Positions 1-9,346 of a stretch of 64,000 nt of DNA are shown here, in pieces. Position 1 is the stretch's first letter, and each line of letters begins with the position of its first letter. Where the stretch lies: assembly GCF_001905385.1 (NCBI RefSeq), contig NZ_LIPF01000002.1, positions 186,001 through 250,000 on the forward strand. The letters are read 5' to 3'. Below the pieces are notes generated by a model that saw nothing but the letters and a program-made list of their open reading frames with translations, was not told where the DNA came from and did not search any database. A program made the translations under genes and the position numbers. This DNA is from Streptomyces sp. CB02414. Lineage in GTDB: Bacteria; Actinomycetota; Actinomycetes; Streptomycetales; Streptomycetaceae.

Positions 1-1
1 G

Positions 2-856
2 GTGGTGTCGGCGGAGGGCCCGGCACTGAGCACGCACGTCGGCGGGCTCACCGTCTCCACGCCCTACGGCCTCGACCGGCTGGAGGAGGCCGACCTGATC
101 GCCGTACCGGCGGGCAGCGACTACGCCCGCCGGGAGTACCCGCCCGAGCTGCTGGCCGCCCTGCGGCGGGCGGTGGACCGGGGCGCGCGGGTGCTGAGCG
201 TGTGCTCGGGCGTGTTCGTGCTGGGCGCCGCCGGGCTGCTGGACGGGCGGCGGTGCGCGGTGCACTGGCACCACGCCGAGGAGCTGGCCCGGCAGTACCC
301 GACGGTAGCCGTCTCGCCCGACGTGCTCTACGTGGACGAGGACCCGGTGATCACCAGTGCGGGCACCGCCGCCGGCATCGACGCCTGTCTGCACATCGTG
401 CGCAAGGAGCAGGGGCCGGAGGTCGCCAACCGGATCGCCCGGCGGATGGTCGTACCCCCGCACCGGGACGGCGGCCAGGCGCAGTACATCGAGCGGCCGC
501 TGCCGCGCTCCTCCTGCGACACCGTCGGCGAGGTGCTGGCCTGGATGGAGCAGCACCTCGACGAGGAGGTCACCGTCGACCAGCTCGCGGCCCGGGCGCA
601 CATGTCCCCGCGCACCTTCGCCCGCCGCTTCCAGCAGGAGACGGGTACGACTCCCTACCGCTGGATACTGCGCCAGCGCGTGCTGCTGGCCCAGCGGCTG
701 CTGGAGGCGACGGACGAGACGATGGACACGATCGCCTGGCGCACCGGCTTCGGTACGGCGGCGGCCCTCAGGCACCAGTTCGTCAGGGCCCTGGGGACCA
801 CGCCGCACGCCTACCGGCGCACCTTCCGGGGTCCGGAGGCGGTCACGGTCGCCTGA
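2..856 (+). CDS. GlxA-family AraC-type transcriptional regulator (5' end cut by window edge)
   Basis: The gene is open at the left edge, so the first 35-40 or so residues (start of a DJ-1/PfpI-like domain) are missing; the codon at position 2 is only the first one visible. What remains is the end of a class I glutamine-amidotransferase-like domain, including a nucleophile-elbow-like CSGVFVLGAAGLL stretch near residue 67. It is followed from about residue 185 by a double helix-turn-helix AraC domain (TVDQLAARAHMSPRTFARRF and the IAWRTGFG second HTH). This architecture is typical of GlxA/FtrA-type regulators, common in Streptomyces, whose ligands are mostly unknown. It faces the terpene operon tail to tail, 3 bp from the stop of the P450 gene, so it need not control that operon. 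Confidence 0.88.
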   Translation: MVSAEGPALSTHVGGLTVSTPYGLDRLEEADLIAVPAGSDYARREYPPELLAALRRAVDRGARVLSVCSGVFVLGAAGLLDGRRCAVHWHHAEELARQYPTVAVSPDVLYVDEDPVITSAGTAAGIDACLHIVRKEQGPEVANRIARRMVVPPHRDGGQAQYIERPLPRSSCDTVGEVLAWMEQHLDEEVTVDQLAARAHMSPRTFARRFQQETGTTPYRWILRQRVLLAQRLLEATDETMDTIAWRTGFGTAAALRHQFVRALGTTPHAYRRTFRGPEAVTVA

Positions 857-859
857 GCC

Positions 860-2236
860 TCACCGCACCACGGGCCTGACCAGCAGGTCGTGCGGCCGGA
901 GCGTGATGCCGACGCGGACCGCGTCGTTCGAGCCGGTCACCTGCTCGAAGCGGTACTTGGTGGCGAGTGCCGCCGTGATCAGGGTCAGCTGCGCCATGGA
1001 GAAGTGGTCGCTGGGGCACTTCCGCTTGCCCGCGCTGAACGGCTTCATGGCGTATTTCGGCACGTTTCCGGCGCGTTCCGGCAGCCACCGGTCCGGGTCG
1101 AACTCCAGGTTGTCGGCGTACGACTTCGGATCGCGCTGGATTGCGTACGGACTGTAGATGATGTCCGACCCGGCCGGAATGCGATAGCCACCGAGTTCCG
1201 TCTCGACGACCGCGCGGCGCGTCAATACCCATACGGCGGGCCGCAAACGCATGGCCTCGATGATGACATTGCCGGTGTGGGTGAGCTTGCGGACGTCCTC
1301 GAATGCCACGGGACGCCCGCCGGTGACCGCTTCGACTTCGTCGCGTATGCGGTCGGCATGTTCCGGGTGGTCGGCAAGTGCCTGCAGCAACCACATGATC
1401 GTGGAGGCGATGGTTTCACTGCCGGGGGTGAGTATCGCGACCACTTGGTCGTGGATCTCCTGTTCCCCGATCGGGTCCCCATTGTCGTCCTTCGCCTCCA
1501 GCAATGCCGTCAGCAAATCGTCCGGCTTTTGACCGGATGCGCGGCGCTCGGCGATGATCTCGTCGACCAGGCGGTGCAGATCGGCCAACGCGTCGTTGAA
1601 GGCCCGGTTGGCCGGAAGCGGCAGCCGGTACAGCGGCCCCAGCGGGACCACCATCCGCCGGTACATGCCGCGGAAGACGGTGGCGAGTGCGGTGCACAGC
1701 CGCTCGGCCCGCTCGTCCATGTACTGGCCGCGCAGCAGGCAGCGGGCGGCGACCCGCACGGCGACGCGGAACGACTCCGAGGTGGCGTCGACGGTCCGTC
1801 CCGGCCGCCAGCGCTCGGTGAGCGCGTGCGCCTCCTCCTCCATGATCGGCCCGTAGGCGGGGATGGCGTCGAGCCGGAACGCCGGCTGGATGGTGCGCCG
1901 CTGGCGCCGGTGGAGCGGGCCGTTGGCGGTGGCCACGCCCTCCTTGCCGAGCAGGCCCTCCAGCGACTCCCACAGGGGGCCGGCTATGTGGTAGTCCGGG
2001 CTCAGCGCCAGGGCGCCGGTGAGGTCCGGGCTGGTGACCGCGTAGACGGTCTTGGGGCCCAGCTTGATGCGGACGATGTCGCCGTGGTCGCGCAACTGGG
2101 ACATGAAGGCCAGCGGGTCGCGGGCCAGCCGCCAGCCGTGGCCGAGGAGCGGGACGCCGCCGCCCGCGACGGGCGGCTCGCGCAGCTCCGGTGCCGGACC
2201 GGTCCGGGTCTCGGGGTTGACGGACTCGACGGTCAT
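860..2236 (-). CDS. cyp170A1: Cytochrome P450, CYP170A1-like (epi-isozizaene oxidase, albaflavenone pathway)
   Basis: This 458-residue P450 carries ExxR at E327/R330, an I-helix motif PGSET at 271-275 and an unusual heme loop FSAGKRKC with the Cys ligand at C407. Its closest remembered relative is CYP170A1 of S. coelicolor (SCO5223), which oxidises epi-isozizaene twice, through albaflavenol, to the antibiotic albaflavenone. The partner synthase lies directly upstream and the two genes overlap by four bases (ATGA), so they should be co-transcribed and translationally coupled. The protein also contains DDNGD at 250-254, just before the I helix. CYP170A1 was reported to have a second, farnesene-synthase activity that uses such an aspartate motif within the P450 fold. 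Identification is strong; the secondary activity is inferred from the motif. Confidence 0.95.
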   Translation of the reverse strand: MTVESVNPETRTGPAPELREPPVAGGGVPLLGHGWRLARDPLAFMSQLRDHGDIVRIKLGPKTVYAVTSPDLTGALALSPDYHIAGPLWESLEGLLGKEGVATANGPLHRRQRRTIQPAFRLDAIPAYGPIMEEEAHALTERWRPGRTVDATSESFRVAVRVAARCLLRGQYMDERAERLCTALATVFRGMYRRMVVPLGPLYRLPLPANRAFNDALADLHRLVDEIIAERRASGQKPDDLLTALLEAKDDNGDPIGEQEIHDQVVAILTPGSETIASTIMWLLQALADHPEHADRIRDEVEAVTGGRPVAFEDVRKLTHTGNVIIEAMRLRPAVWVLTRRAVVETELGGYRIPAGSDIIYSPYAIQRDPKSYADNLEFDPDRWLPERAGNVPKYAMKPFSAGKRKCPSDHFSMAQLTLITAALATKYRFEQVTGSNDAVRVGITLRPHDLLVRPVVR

Positions 2237-3327
2237 TTCTCCTCACCTGCCGCTTCGTTGTTGACGTAGGGGGGCGTGGACCGGTCGTCCCAGCTGTCGA
2301 CCATGTACCGGCCCGACTCGTGGTGGAACCAGTAGACGGAACTGAACCAGTTCCGCATATTGCCGACGCAGGCCCGTACGGCGCCGCTCAGTTCCTTTCC
2401 GCGCACGGTTCCGTCGGCGAGGGAGTCGGCGAAACGCAACGCGTCCTGTTCCACGACGAGGAATTCGGTGATGCATTCCTCAACGCGTCGCCTGACTTCC
2501 CCAATGGCTTCTTCGAGGGTCAGCGAGTGATGCGTGATGAGACTGATTCCGAGATTGTGGACCTCGTCACCCGCTATTTCCTTGGGCAGTGAGCAGAGGT
2601 CGTTGTACCAGGCGGCGAATTCCTGGCTCAGCAGGGCCGCCCGGCGATATGCCGGGTGCTTTCGAACGGCGTCCGGCAGTTCGCACGCCGCGCTCGGCTC
2701 CAGCAGGTCGGTCCAGATCCAGTGGGCGAAGGTGAGCCGACGCAGTTCGAGGTACTCCTCGACGCCGGGCACGATTCCGTGCGTGCGGTTGTGGAATTCG
2801 CGGTCGTACGCCTCGATCACCGCGTGGAAGTGCCGGGCGAACCGGGCGTTCCAGGTCGCCGACGCCGGCAGGAAGGAGTGCAGCCGCCGCACACTGTCGG
2901 CGAACCCGGCCACCAGGGTGTCCTCGTGGTGCAGGTGGTCCCCGGGTGAGTCGAGTGCCGTGTGCAGCCGGTCCCGCAGCCGCCGCCAGGCGGCGGGCCG
3001 GCCGTGGACGACATCCCGGTCGTGCCGGTCGTCCCAGACGAAGAACCAGGCGCTGTAGTCCGCTATCGCCTGCATGACCTCGTCGGGGGCGCCCAGGTAG
3101 TACCCCGCCATGAGGTCGGTGTAGCACAGGCCATCGGCATATTCCGCGACCTTGTCCGCCGGCATGAGCCGTTTTTCCAGCATCCAGGTGCGTGTCTTCT
3201 CCTGGAGCTTCGGCCAATACGGGTGCAGTTGCCGGGGAAATGCCGCCTCGATCACCGGAAGGCGGAGCGATGACGGTACCGCGATCGCGGTCGGTGTCGC
3301 TGTGGAGCCCTGTGAGAAAGCGTGCAC
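2233..3327 (-). CDS. Epi-isozizaene synthase (class I sesquiterpene cyclase)
   Basis: This 364-residue class I terpene cyclase matches S. coelicolor EIZS (SCO5222) almost throughout. The Mg2+-binding motifs are the aspartate-rich DDRHD at 99-103 and the NSE triad N242, S246, E250. The enzyme ionises farnesyl diphosphate and cyclises it to the tricyclic epi-isozizaene, which the downstream P450 oxidises to albaflavenone. The open frame extends 25 codons further, but the GTG at 3327 is chosen because the protein then begins VHAF, aligning with the known MHAF start, and AGAGGGG lies 7 nt upstream. The stop overlaps the P450 start as ATGA. About 105 bp upstream is a perfect inverted repeat that may be an operator. 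Confidence 0.96.
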   Translation of the reverse strand: MHAFSQGSTATPTAIAVPSSLRLPVIEAAFPRQLHPYWPKLQEKTRTWMLEKRLMPADKVAEYADGLCYTDLMAGYYLGAPDEVMQAIADYSAWFFVWDDRHDRDVVHGRPAAWRRLRDRLHTALDSPGDHLHHEDTLVAGFADSVRRLHSFLPASATWNARFARHFHAVIEAYDREFHNRTHGIVPGVEEYLELRRLTFAHWIWTDLLEPSAACELPDAVRKHPAYRRAALLSQEFAAWYNDLCSLPKEIAGDEVHNLGISLITHHSLTLEEAIGEVRRRVEECITEFLVVEQDALRFADSLADGTVRGKELSGAVRACVGNMRNWFSSVYWFHHESGRYMVDSWDDRSTPPYVNNEAAGEEK

Positions 3328-3434
3328 GGACAAACCCCTCTCAGCCGCCGGTGGCGCACCCCCCGCACCGAGCGGGGCGTGCGCCGTTGCGTATCCCCGC
3401 ACTTCCCATTCAGCACCACAACTGACCGTTCTGG

Positions 3435-3453
3435 GAATGGATTTGCTCCATTC
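3435..3453. promoter_or_regulatory. Perfect inverted repeat upstream of the terpene operon
   Basis: GAATGGA-TTTGC-TCCATTC is a perfect 7-bp inverted repeat with a 5-nt spacer. It sits about 105 bp upstream of the terpene synthase start, between that gene and the terminator of the deformylase gene. It is too short and isolated to be a good terminator and is positioned as an operator would be. No binding protein can be named from the sequence. Confidence 0.35.
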
Positions 3454-3506
3454 ACTACCCCAGCGTGCCGGAATTCTCCTGTTGTGTGGTGGCTTCAGGC
3501 AAACGA

Positions 3507-3541
3507 ACGGCGCCCGCCGGGAGGTGACCCGGGCGGGCGCC
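3507..3541 (-). terminator. Rho-independent-type hairpin downstream of def
   Basis: The arms GGCGCCCGCC and GGCGGGCGCC are perfectly complementary, with an outer C-G pair and an inner GGG/CCC extension around an AGGTGA loop and one bulged base. It lies 35 bp downstream of the peptide deformylase stop and upstream of the terpene operon, separating the two co-directional units. There is no U-tract, as is usual in Streptomyces. Confidence 0.65.
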
Positions 3542-3576
3542 GAACTCGTGTGAGGTGCGGGGCGGGTGACGCGACG

Positions 3577-4227
3577 TCAGTCGTTCGCGACCACGGGGTA
3601 GCGCGGCTCGTTCTCGGCCATCTGCCGCAGCGCGTCCTTGCGTTCGCGCTTGGAGAGCCGGTCGATGTAGAGGTACCCGTACAGGTGGTCCGTCTCGTGC
3701 TGCAAACACCGTGCGAAGTAGCCGGTGCCGCGCACCCGGACCGGGTTGCCCTGCTCGTCCTGCCCGGTCACCTCGGCGTAGTCGGGGCGGGCGAGCGGCG
3801 CGTAGGCGGTCGGCACGGACAGGCAGCCCTCGTTGCTGTCGTCCAGGCTGCGCCGGTCGGCGGGCAGCTCCACGAGCTTCGGGTTGCAGACCACGCCGAC
3901 GTGGCGCACGCCCTGGTCGTCGGGGCAGTCGTAGACGAAGACCTTCTTCGAGACGCCGATCTGGTTGGCGGCCAGGCCCACGCCCTCGGCGGTGCGCTGG
4001 CTGGCGAACATGTCCGCGACCAGCTGCTGGAACTCCTCGCCGAAGTCGGTGACGTCCGCGCACTCCTTGTGCAGCACCGGGTTGCCGACCACCGTGATCG
4101 GCCGCGAGGTGCCGCGCTCACGCCATGCGGTCTCGCGCTCCTCGCAGTCCTCGGTGTCGACGACGAACCCCTCGTCGTCGACGGGGAGCACGCCCGCGTG
4201 CTGCTGATCGGTGTCCTGCTGGGCCAT
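3577..4227 (-). CDS. def: Peptide deformylase
   Basis: This 216-residue enzyme removes the N-formyl group from nascent proteins. All three family motifs are present: GVGLAANQ at 82-89, EGCLS at 133-137 with the metal-ligand Cys135, and HETDH at 177-181 giving two His ligands and the catalytic Glu. The N-terminal 40 residues are a Streptomyces-type acidic extension. The frame is open from a TTG 10 codons upstream, but the ATG at 4227 is preferred; GAGGAAGG lies upstream with rather long spacing. It is one of several deformylase paralogues normally found in Streptomyces. Confidence 0.94.
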   Translation of the reverse strand: MAQQDTDQQHAGVLPVDDEGFVVDTEDCEERETAWRERGTSRPITVVGNPVLHKECADVTDFGEEFQQLVADMFASQRTAEGVGLAANQIGVSKKVFVYDCPDDQGVRHVGVVCNPKLVELPADRRSLDDSNEGCLSVPTAYAPLARPDYAEVTGQDEQGNPVRVRGTGYFARCLQHETDHLYGYLYIDRLSKRERKDALRQMAENEPRYPVVAND

Positions 4228-4326
4228 GACCGACGTTTGCCTTCCTCGTACAACCAAGGGGTGGTGCTGACGTGACTGCTGATGGTGACTGCTGCTGGAG
4301 CCTCCTGGTAAAGACTACGGGGCCGC

Positions 4327-5307
4327 TCAGCAGACCTCTTCCAGGTCCCGCCAGTCACGCGAATCCGGGCTGTCGGCCACCCACCCGTCCAGCAACCCCT
4401 TCACCAGACCCGCCGGCGCGGCCACCCCGCACTCCCGCTCCGGCACCCACAGCTGCCCGTCGGTGCGGTGGCCGAGCGGCCCCGGATGACCGGGCTCGCT
4501 GTGGTCGTGCGGGTCGAGGTGCTCGCCGTCGCCCTCGTCGGAGGGCATCCGGGACTCCGAGCACATCCGGCACAGCAGCCGCACGGACGACGACCAGTCC
4601 TCGGCGGCGAACCCGGCGTCGGCGGCGAGCTGCTCCAGGGCGTCCCGGTCGGACTCGGTGGCGGCCTCCAGGAGGACCACCCAGGTGGGCACGGGCGAGG
4701 GCGCCCACAGCTCGATCTCGTCGAAGACGGGGAAGGAGTGCCCGGCGGTGGTGGTCCGCTCCCCGTGCGGCACGCCGTCGTGCAGGACGACCTCGCCCCA
4801 GCGGCGCCCGGAGGACGGCAGCGGAATGGACAGCACCTCCATACGGGCGGGGTCCAGCCGCCGCCCCCACACGACCTCGGCCTCCCCTTCCGGGGACAGC
4901 CGTACGGCCGCGCTGCCGAGGTCCATGCCGAGCGGCTCCCCGGCATCGGTGGCGGCCCCCGGGGTGCGCAGTCCGTAGGCCTGCCAGGCGCGGCGGGCCA
5001 GCGGCCAGTCCTGGAGGGCGGTCGCGGCGATGCCCACGTTCCACCAGTCGGGCGCACCGGTGTCCCGGTCGAGCAGCGCCACGGCCCGCAGGCCCGCCGC
5101 TCTCGCCTGCTCCCAGTCGTGCCGGAACTTGTGCAGCAGCGCGAGGTTGAACCACGACTCCGACAGCCACGGTTCCAGGTCGGCGGCGCGCGTCAGCAGT
5201 GCGCCCGCGTCCTCGTAGCGACCGTCGCCGATCAGCGTGAACGCGCGGTCGGTGGCCTGCCGCCAGGAGGCGGAGGGCCGGTGCCGTCCCTTGCCGAAGA
5301 TCCTCAC
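4327..5307 (-). CDS. Tetratricopeptide repeat protein, conserved in Streptomyces
   Basis: This is a 326-residue soluble protein. The first 130 residues form about three TPR-like helical hairpins (for example YEDAGALLTRAADLEPWLSE and WEQARAAGLRAVALL). A mixed alpha/beta C-terminal half follows, containing a Cys pair (LLCRMCSES) and a His/Asp-rich stretch. The GTG at 5307 is chosen because the conserved sequence begins VRIFGKGRHRPSASW there; the frame extends up to an ATG at 5418 without an obvious Shine-Dalgarno. It is an unknown-function protein seen next to the deformylase gene in related species; a scaffold role is only inferred from the TPRs. Confidence 0.85.
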   Translation of the reverse strand: MRIFGKGRHRPSASWRQATDRAFTLIGDGRYEDAGALLTRAADLEPWLSESWFNLALLHKFRHDWEQARAAGLRAVALLDRDTGAPDWWNVGIAATALQDWPLARRAWQAYGLRTPGAATDAGEPLGMDLGSAAVRLSPEGEAEVVWGRRLDPARMEVLSIPLPSSGRRWGEVVLHDGVPHGERTTTAGHSFPVFDEIELWAPSPVPTWVVLLEAATESDRDALEQLAADAGFAAEDWSSSVRLLCRMCSESRMPSDEGDGEHLDPHDHSEPGHPGPLGHRTDGQLWVPERECGVAAPAGLVKGLLDGWVADSPDSRDWRDLEEVC

Positions 5308-5421
5308 GATTCCCGCCTGCCAGTTCCGTTCAGTGGGCTGGCTGTGCCTTTCCGCGCCCCCGGACACCTTCTCCTTCGCATCCAACCACGTACGGCCACG
5401 AGGTCGCTCATTACCCATGGG

Positions 5422-6675
5422 TTACCCAGCCGCGGGCACGCTAAGGCAGCCTCGTGACAGCACTCGGGCCAGTGCTTCCACGACGTCGGGAGCGTAGTCG
5501 TCCGCGGGGGCCAGCCGCAGCTCCTCCAGCGCCGTGAGGCCGCCGCCGGGACCCGCGCCCCGGGCCTTCTCCTCGTAGGCGTTGACGGCCCGCACGATGC
5601 GCGCGGCGACCGGCTGCTCCCGGCACGGGTCGGCCTGCCGCTCCACCACCACCGCGACCGCCGCGTCGACGCCGGTCTGGCGGACGACGGCCCCGCCGAG
5701 CAGCGCGATCCGCCGCTGCTCGGTGACGGGCAGGGCGGCGGTGGCTCCCGCCGGGACCGGGTCGACCAGGCTCAGCTGGCCGATGTCGTGCATGAGGGCC
5801 GCATACTCGAGGACGGTCAGCCCGGTGCCGGACAGCCCCAGTTCCCGTCCCACGGCGCTGCTGAGTTCGGCGACGCGGCGGGCGTGCCCGGCCGGGGTGT
5901 ATCCGGCGATCTCGGTGGCGCGGGCCAGGGAGGCGATGGTCTGCCGGTAGGTGGCGCGGACGGCCGCGTAGCGCCGGTAGGACAGCTGAGTGAGCAGCAG
6001 CGGCACGCTGAAGACGGGCAGCGCCCACAGCCCGGCGACGGCCACCGCCAGCGCCATCACCGCGCCCGTGGCGCACACCGCGGAGGTGATGCCGAGCATG
6101 CCGCGCAGCTCCTCGCGCAGCAGCGGGCCGAAGGGCCAGCCGGTGCGGGCGTGCGCGGATGCCGCGGCGAGCAGGGCGTCGCACAGCGCGGTCAGGACGA
6201 GCAGCGCGATCAGCAGCAGCGCCTGGGCGGGGCCGCCCCAGTCGCGGGAGACGCCCTGGGTGGACAGCGGCTGGAAGCACACGGCGGCGAAGGCGGCGGT
6301 GAGTACGCGCCGCGCCAGGTGGTCGAGCACGGGTCCGCCGCCGCGCGCGATGTGCGGCACGCTGCCGAGCAGCGAGGCGGCGAGCACGACCGTGACGGTC
6401 TGGGCGACGCCGTGGTCGGCGGGCGTCCCGGCGACGTGCCCGAGCAGCGCGTACGCCAGCGCGCCGGCGGCCGCCAGGGGCGCGGCCTCCCGGGTGTCGG
6501 CACCGGTGCGCCGGGTGAGTTCGCCGAGGGCGACCAGGGCGGCGAAGGCGAGGGCGACGGGCCGCTGCGCGAGCCCCGACCAGAGCACGGAGCCGAGGCA
6601 GCCGAGCGCGAGGAGCCCCGCGCCGGCGGGTATCAGGAGGAGCGGCGCCGGACACCGCCGTCGGTCCGGCGTCAC
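5422..6675 (-). CDS. Membrane HD-domain protein with degenerate GYP region
   Basis: This 417-residue protein has about 230 residues of hydrophobic, multi-span N-terminal sequence followed by a cytoplasmic HD domain (HARRV, then HDIGQ). It is a paralogue of the gene just upstream and overlaps it by four bases (GTGA), so the two are coupled. Unlike its neighbour, it lacks the HHERLDGSGYP signature: the corresponding stretch reads VVERQADPCREQP. It therefore probably does not hydrolyse cyclic di-GMP in the usual way and may act as a sensor or partner of the active paralogue. The start is GTG. Function is inferred from the domain only. Confidence 0.82.
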   Translation of the reverse strand: MTPDRRRCPAPLLLIPAGAGLLALGCLGSVLWSGLAQRPVALAFAALVALGELTRRTGADTREAAPLAAAGALAYALLGHVAGTPADHGVAQTVTVVLAASLLGSVPHIARGGGPVLDHLARRVLTAAFAAVCFQPLSTQGVSRDWGGPAQALLLIALLVLTALCDALLAAASAHARTGWPFGPLLREELRGMLGITSAVCATGAVMALAVAVAGLWALPVFSVPLLLTQLSYRRYAAVRATYRQTIASLARATEIAGYTPAGHARRVAELSSAVGRELGLSGTGLTVLEYAALMHDIGQLSLVDPVPAGATAALPVTEQRRIALLGGAVVRQTGVDAAVAVVVERQADPCREQPVAARIVRAVNAYEEKARGAGPGGGLTALEELRLAPADDYAPDVVEALARVLSRGCLSVPAAG

Positions 6676-7997
6676 GACGCCCCCTTGCCCACGCCGTCCC
6701 GCGCCTCACCGGTACGGCCCGCGGGCACCCCGGCACGGAGCGGGGGCCCGCCGTCGGACGTCACCGCCGGACGCCAGCCGTGCCGGCCCAGGGCCCGGAC
6801 CAGCGCCCCGACCATGCGCGGGTCGAACTGTGCCCCGGCGCACCGCTGGAGCTCCGCCACGGCCACCGTGACGGGCCGGGCCCTGCTGTAGGAACGCGTG
6901 GACGTCATCGCGTCGAAGGCGTCGGCGACGGCCACCACCCGGGCCGATTCGGGGATGCGGTCGCCGGCCAGTCCGTAGGGGTAGCCGCTGCCGTCCAGCC
7001 GTTCGTGGTGGTGGAGGACGGCGGCCCTGGCCTCCCCCAGGAAGCGGATGCCGCGCACTATCTCGTGCCCGTACTCGGGATGCAGTTCGATCACGCGGCG
7101 CTCCTCGGGCGTCAGCGGCCCGTCCTTGCGCAGCAGCCGGGTGGGCACCCCGAGCTTGCCCACGTCGTGCAGGATGCCGGCGAAGCGGAGCGTCTCGACG
7201 CGGTCGTCGTCCATGCCCAGTTCGCGGGCGATCATCATCGAGGCCTGGCCGACGCGCTCGCTGTGCCCGCGCGTGTAGCCGTCCTTGATGTCGACGGCCT
7301 GCACGAGGGCGCGGATGGTCGCCTGGTGCGCGGCCCGTTCCCGGTGGTACTGGGCGAACGCCCACCACGCCACGCACATCGGCAGCAGCACGAGCAGCGC
7401 GGCGACGGGGCCGTAGGGGCTGCGCCACAGGACGGCCATCATGAGCCCGGCGAGCCCGTGCACGGCGATCGGCCCGAGCGAACGGGAGAACAGCCCCCGC
7501 CAGGCCCGCCGCGCGGGCACCCGGTCGGCGAGGAACAGGATGCCGCCGTCCAGCACGGTCAGCACCAGGCAGAACGCCAGTACCGCGGCCCCGGCCGGGA
7601 CGAGCGCGTAGGGGAAGTCGGGGGCGACGACCGCGTCCCGGCCGCCGCACTCCCAGTGCACCCGGGCGGCGGCCCAGACGGCGAGCGTCAGCTGCGCGGC
7701 CCGCCAGATCCGCCGGAGCACGAAGGGCCGCTGCGCCACCGGGGACAGCAGCGCCCCGGGCAGTGCCACGAGCGCGGCGGCCGGCGGCGGCAGCAGGAAC
7801 GCCCCGGCGAGCAGCACGGGGTAGCAGGTCCCGACGAAACGGGACCGGGCGACGAGCTCCGAGCCCGCGTACAGCCCGGCGAGCAGGAGCACGGCCCACC
7901 ACGGCGTGTGCGTCCGGGGCAGCGCGCACAGACTGACCAGCGCGGCGAGGACGACACCGGCGACGTACGCACGCGCCCGCACCGGTACCGCGTCCAT
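6672..7997 (-). CDS. Membrane HD-GYP domain phosphodiesterase (candidate c-di-GMP hydrolase)
   Basis: This 441-residue protein has about seven predicted membrane spans in the first 215 residues and a cytoplasmic HD-GYP domain from about residue 225. The metal-site residues are intact: HD at 277-278, HPEYG at 306-310 and HHERLDGSGYP at 330-340. HD-GYP proteins hydrolyse cyclic di-GMP, which controls development in Streptomyces through BldD. The N-terminal membrane module resembles MASE-type sensors but I cannot name it. GGGGAGAGG lies just before the ATG. It is the first gene of a coupled pair with the degenerate paralogue downstream. Confidence 0.87.
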   Translation of the reverse strand: MDAVPVRARAYVAGVVLAALVSLCALPRTHTPWWAVLLLAGLYAGSELVARSRFVGTCYPVLLAGAFLLPPPAAALVALPGALLSPVAQRPFVLRRIWRAAQLTLAVWAAARVHWECGGRDAVVAPDFPYALVPAGAAVLAFCLVLTVLDGGILFLADRVPARRAWRGLFSRSLGPIAVHGLAGLMMAVLWRSPYGPVAALLVLLPMCVAWWAFAQYHRERAAHQATIRALVQAVDIKDGYTRGHSERVGQASMMIARELGMDDDRVETLRFAGILHDVGKLGVPTRLLRKDGPLTPEERRVIELHPEYGHEIVRGIRFLGEARAAVLHHHERLDGSGYPYGLAGDRIPESARVVAVADAFDAMTSTRSYSRARPVTVAVAELQRCAGAQFDPRMVGALVRALGRHGWRPAVTSDGGPPLRAGVPAGRTGEARDGVGKGAS

Positions 7998-8097
7998 GAG
8001 CCTCTCCCCCGGCCATGCCAGTCAGGCTCCGGAGCCTAGGGCGGTGGCGGGAGGGCGCGGGCAGATAACCCGCGGATTAGCACGTACGGGTGACGGT

Positions 8098-8409
8098 TCA
8101 GGACTCCTGCGGAGCCGGCGGCGAGGCCGTCACGTCGTGCTCGGGCACGGACTGCCCGGAGCGGATCAGGTCGATCCGGCCCATGACCTTGGAACGCAGG
8201 TCACCCGGCACGTCGTCCTGTCCGCAGCACCGCTTGACCAGCTTCTTCACGGCCTGCTCCAGCCCGTACTTCTCCAGGCAGGGCGAGCACTCCTCGAAGT
8301 GGTGCTCGAACTTCACGCAGTCCGAGTCCGGCATCTCCTGGTCGAGGAACTCGTAGAGATGATCGAGGATTTCGCTGCAATCCGTCTCGTGCGGCTCTCC
8401 GCAGCTCAT
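8098..8409 (-). CDS. rsrA: RsrA, redox-sensitive zinc anti-sigma factor for SigR
   Basis: This 103-residue ZAS-family anti-sigma factor matches S. coelicolor RsrA. All seven cysteines are conserved (C3, C11, C31, C41, C44, C61, C62) and the zinc motif is H37-x3-C41-x2-C44. In the reduced state RsrA binds Zn2+ and sequesters SigR. Thiol oxidation forms disulfides (C11 with C44 in S. coelicolor), releases the zinc and frees SigR. The ATG overlaps the sigR stop as ATGA, giving the coupled translation expected for a 1:1 sigma/anti-sigma pair. Confidence 0.97.
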
Positions 8410-9089
8410 GACCCCGAGCCTTTCGCTTCGTTCGACTTGCCGGCGCCGGCCGGGACCAGACCGCGGTCGCGGGCGTAGTCCTCCAGCATGCCGCGCAGCT
8501 GACGGCGTCCACGGTGCAGCCGGGACATCACCGTACCGATGGGTGTCCCCATGATGTCGGCGATCTCCTTGTAGGCAAACCCCTCGACGTCCGCCAGGTA
8601 GACGGCGATACGGAACTCCTCGGGGATGGCCTGGAGGGCTTCCTTGACGTCCGAGTCGGGCAGGTGGTCGAGCGCCTGGGACTCCGCGGAGCGCAGACCC
8701 GTCGACATGTGCGACTCGGCGCGCGCGAGCTGCCAGTCCTCGATCTCCTCGGCCGCGCTGCGCTGGGGTTCGCGCTGCTTCTTGCGGTACGAGTTGATGA
8801 AGGTGTTGGTGAGGATGCGGTACAGCCACGCCTTGAGGTTGGTTCCCTCGCGGAACTGGTGGAAGGACGCGTACGCCTTGGCGTAGGTCTCCTGCACCAG
8901 GTCCTCGGCGTCGGCCGGATTACGTGTCATGCGCAGCGCGGCCGAGTACATCTGGTCGAGGAACTCGAGCGCGTCCCGCTCGAAGCGCGCGCTGCGCTCC
9001 GCGGTCGACTCCGCGCCCGTTCCCCGGCCCTCGGGCTGCTCCGCCTGGCCGTGTTCGGTCCCTGCGTCGGTCCCAGTGACCGGACCCAC
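8406..9089 (-). CDS. sigR: ECF sigma factor SigR (thiol-oxidative stress), with upstream start for the long isoform
   Basis: From the GTG at 9089 this encodes a 227-residue group IV sigma factor. Region 2 spans about residues 35-100 ([16 protein letters not shown]) and region 4 about 140-205 (the [26 protein letters not shown] helix-turn-helix). SigR directs thiol homeostasis genes from GGAAT-N18/19-GTT promoters. The same frame continues upstream to an ATG at 9254, preceded by GGAGAGGAAG, which adds exactly 55 residues. This matches the unstable SigR' isoform described in S. coelicolor, made from the stress-induced p2 transcript. SigR activity is held by RsrA, the next gene. Confidence 0.97.
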
Positions 9090-9313
9090 CTCCTCCAAAG
9101 ATGTCGCGAGACCGAGACCGGCCCCACTCGAATCGGAGGATAGACGACGATCCGGTCCGCCCGCCGCCCGAATAGGGGCGGTCTTCGCCGCGTGCAGCAC
9201 CGTCCAGTCCAGGTCGGATCGGCTGCTACGACTCGGGCAGAAGGTCGAACCCATGCGGCGGACTTCCTCTCCTACGGCGTCGGTGCTGATTCTCAGCAAC
9301 GTATGTCCGCCAC

Positions 9314-9339
9314 AACAGCGGGCGCCCGCCGGTCATTCC
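9314..9339 (-). promoter_or_regulatory. SigR autoregulatory promoter (sigRp2-type)
   Basis: On the minus strand GGAAT (9335-9339) is followed by 18 nt and GTT (9314-9316), an exact SigR consensus. It lies about 60 bp upstream of the long-isoform ATG and about 225 bp upstream of the sigR GTG, where the stress-induced sigRp2 promoter maps in S. coelicolor. It also abuts the stop codon of the upstream hydrolase gene (9347). Confidence 0.92.
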
Positions 9340-9346
9340 CGGGCGT

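Noticed and set aside
9094..9200. WblC-dependent sigRp1 promoter inside the long-isoform coding region
   Set aside because: A TATCCT hexamer is visible but no acceptable -35 or AT-rich box at the right distance, so I do not annotate it.
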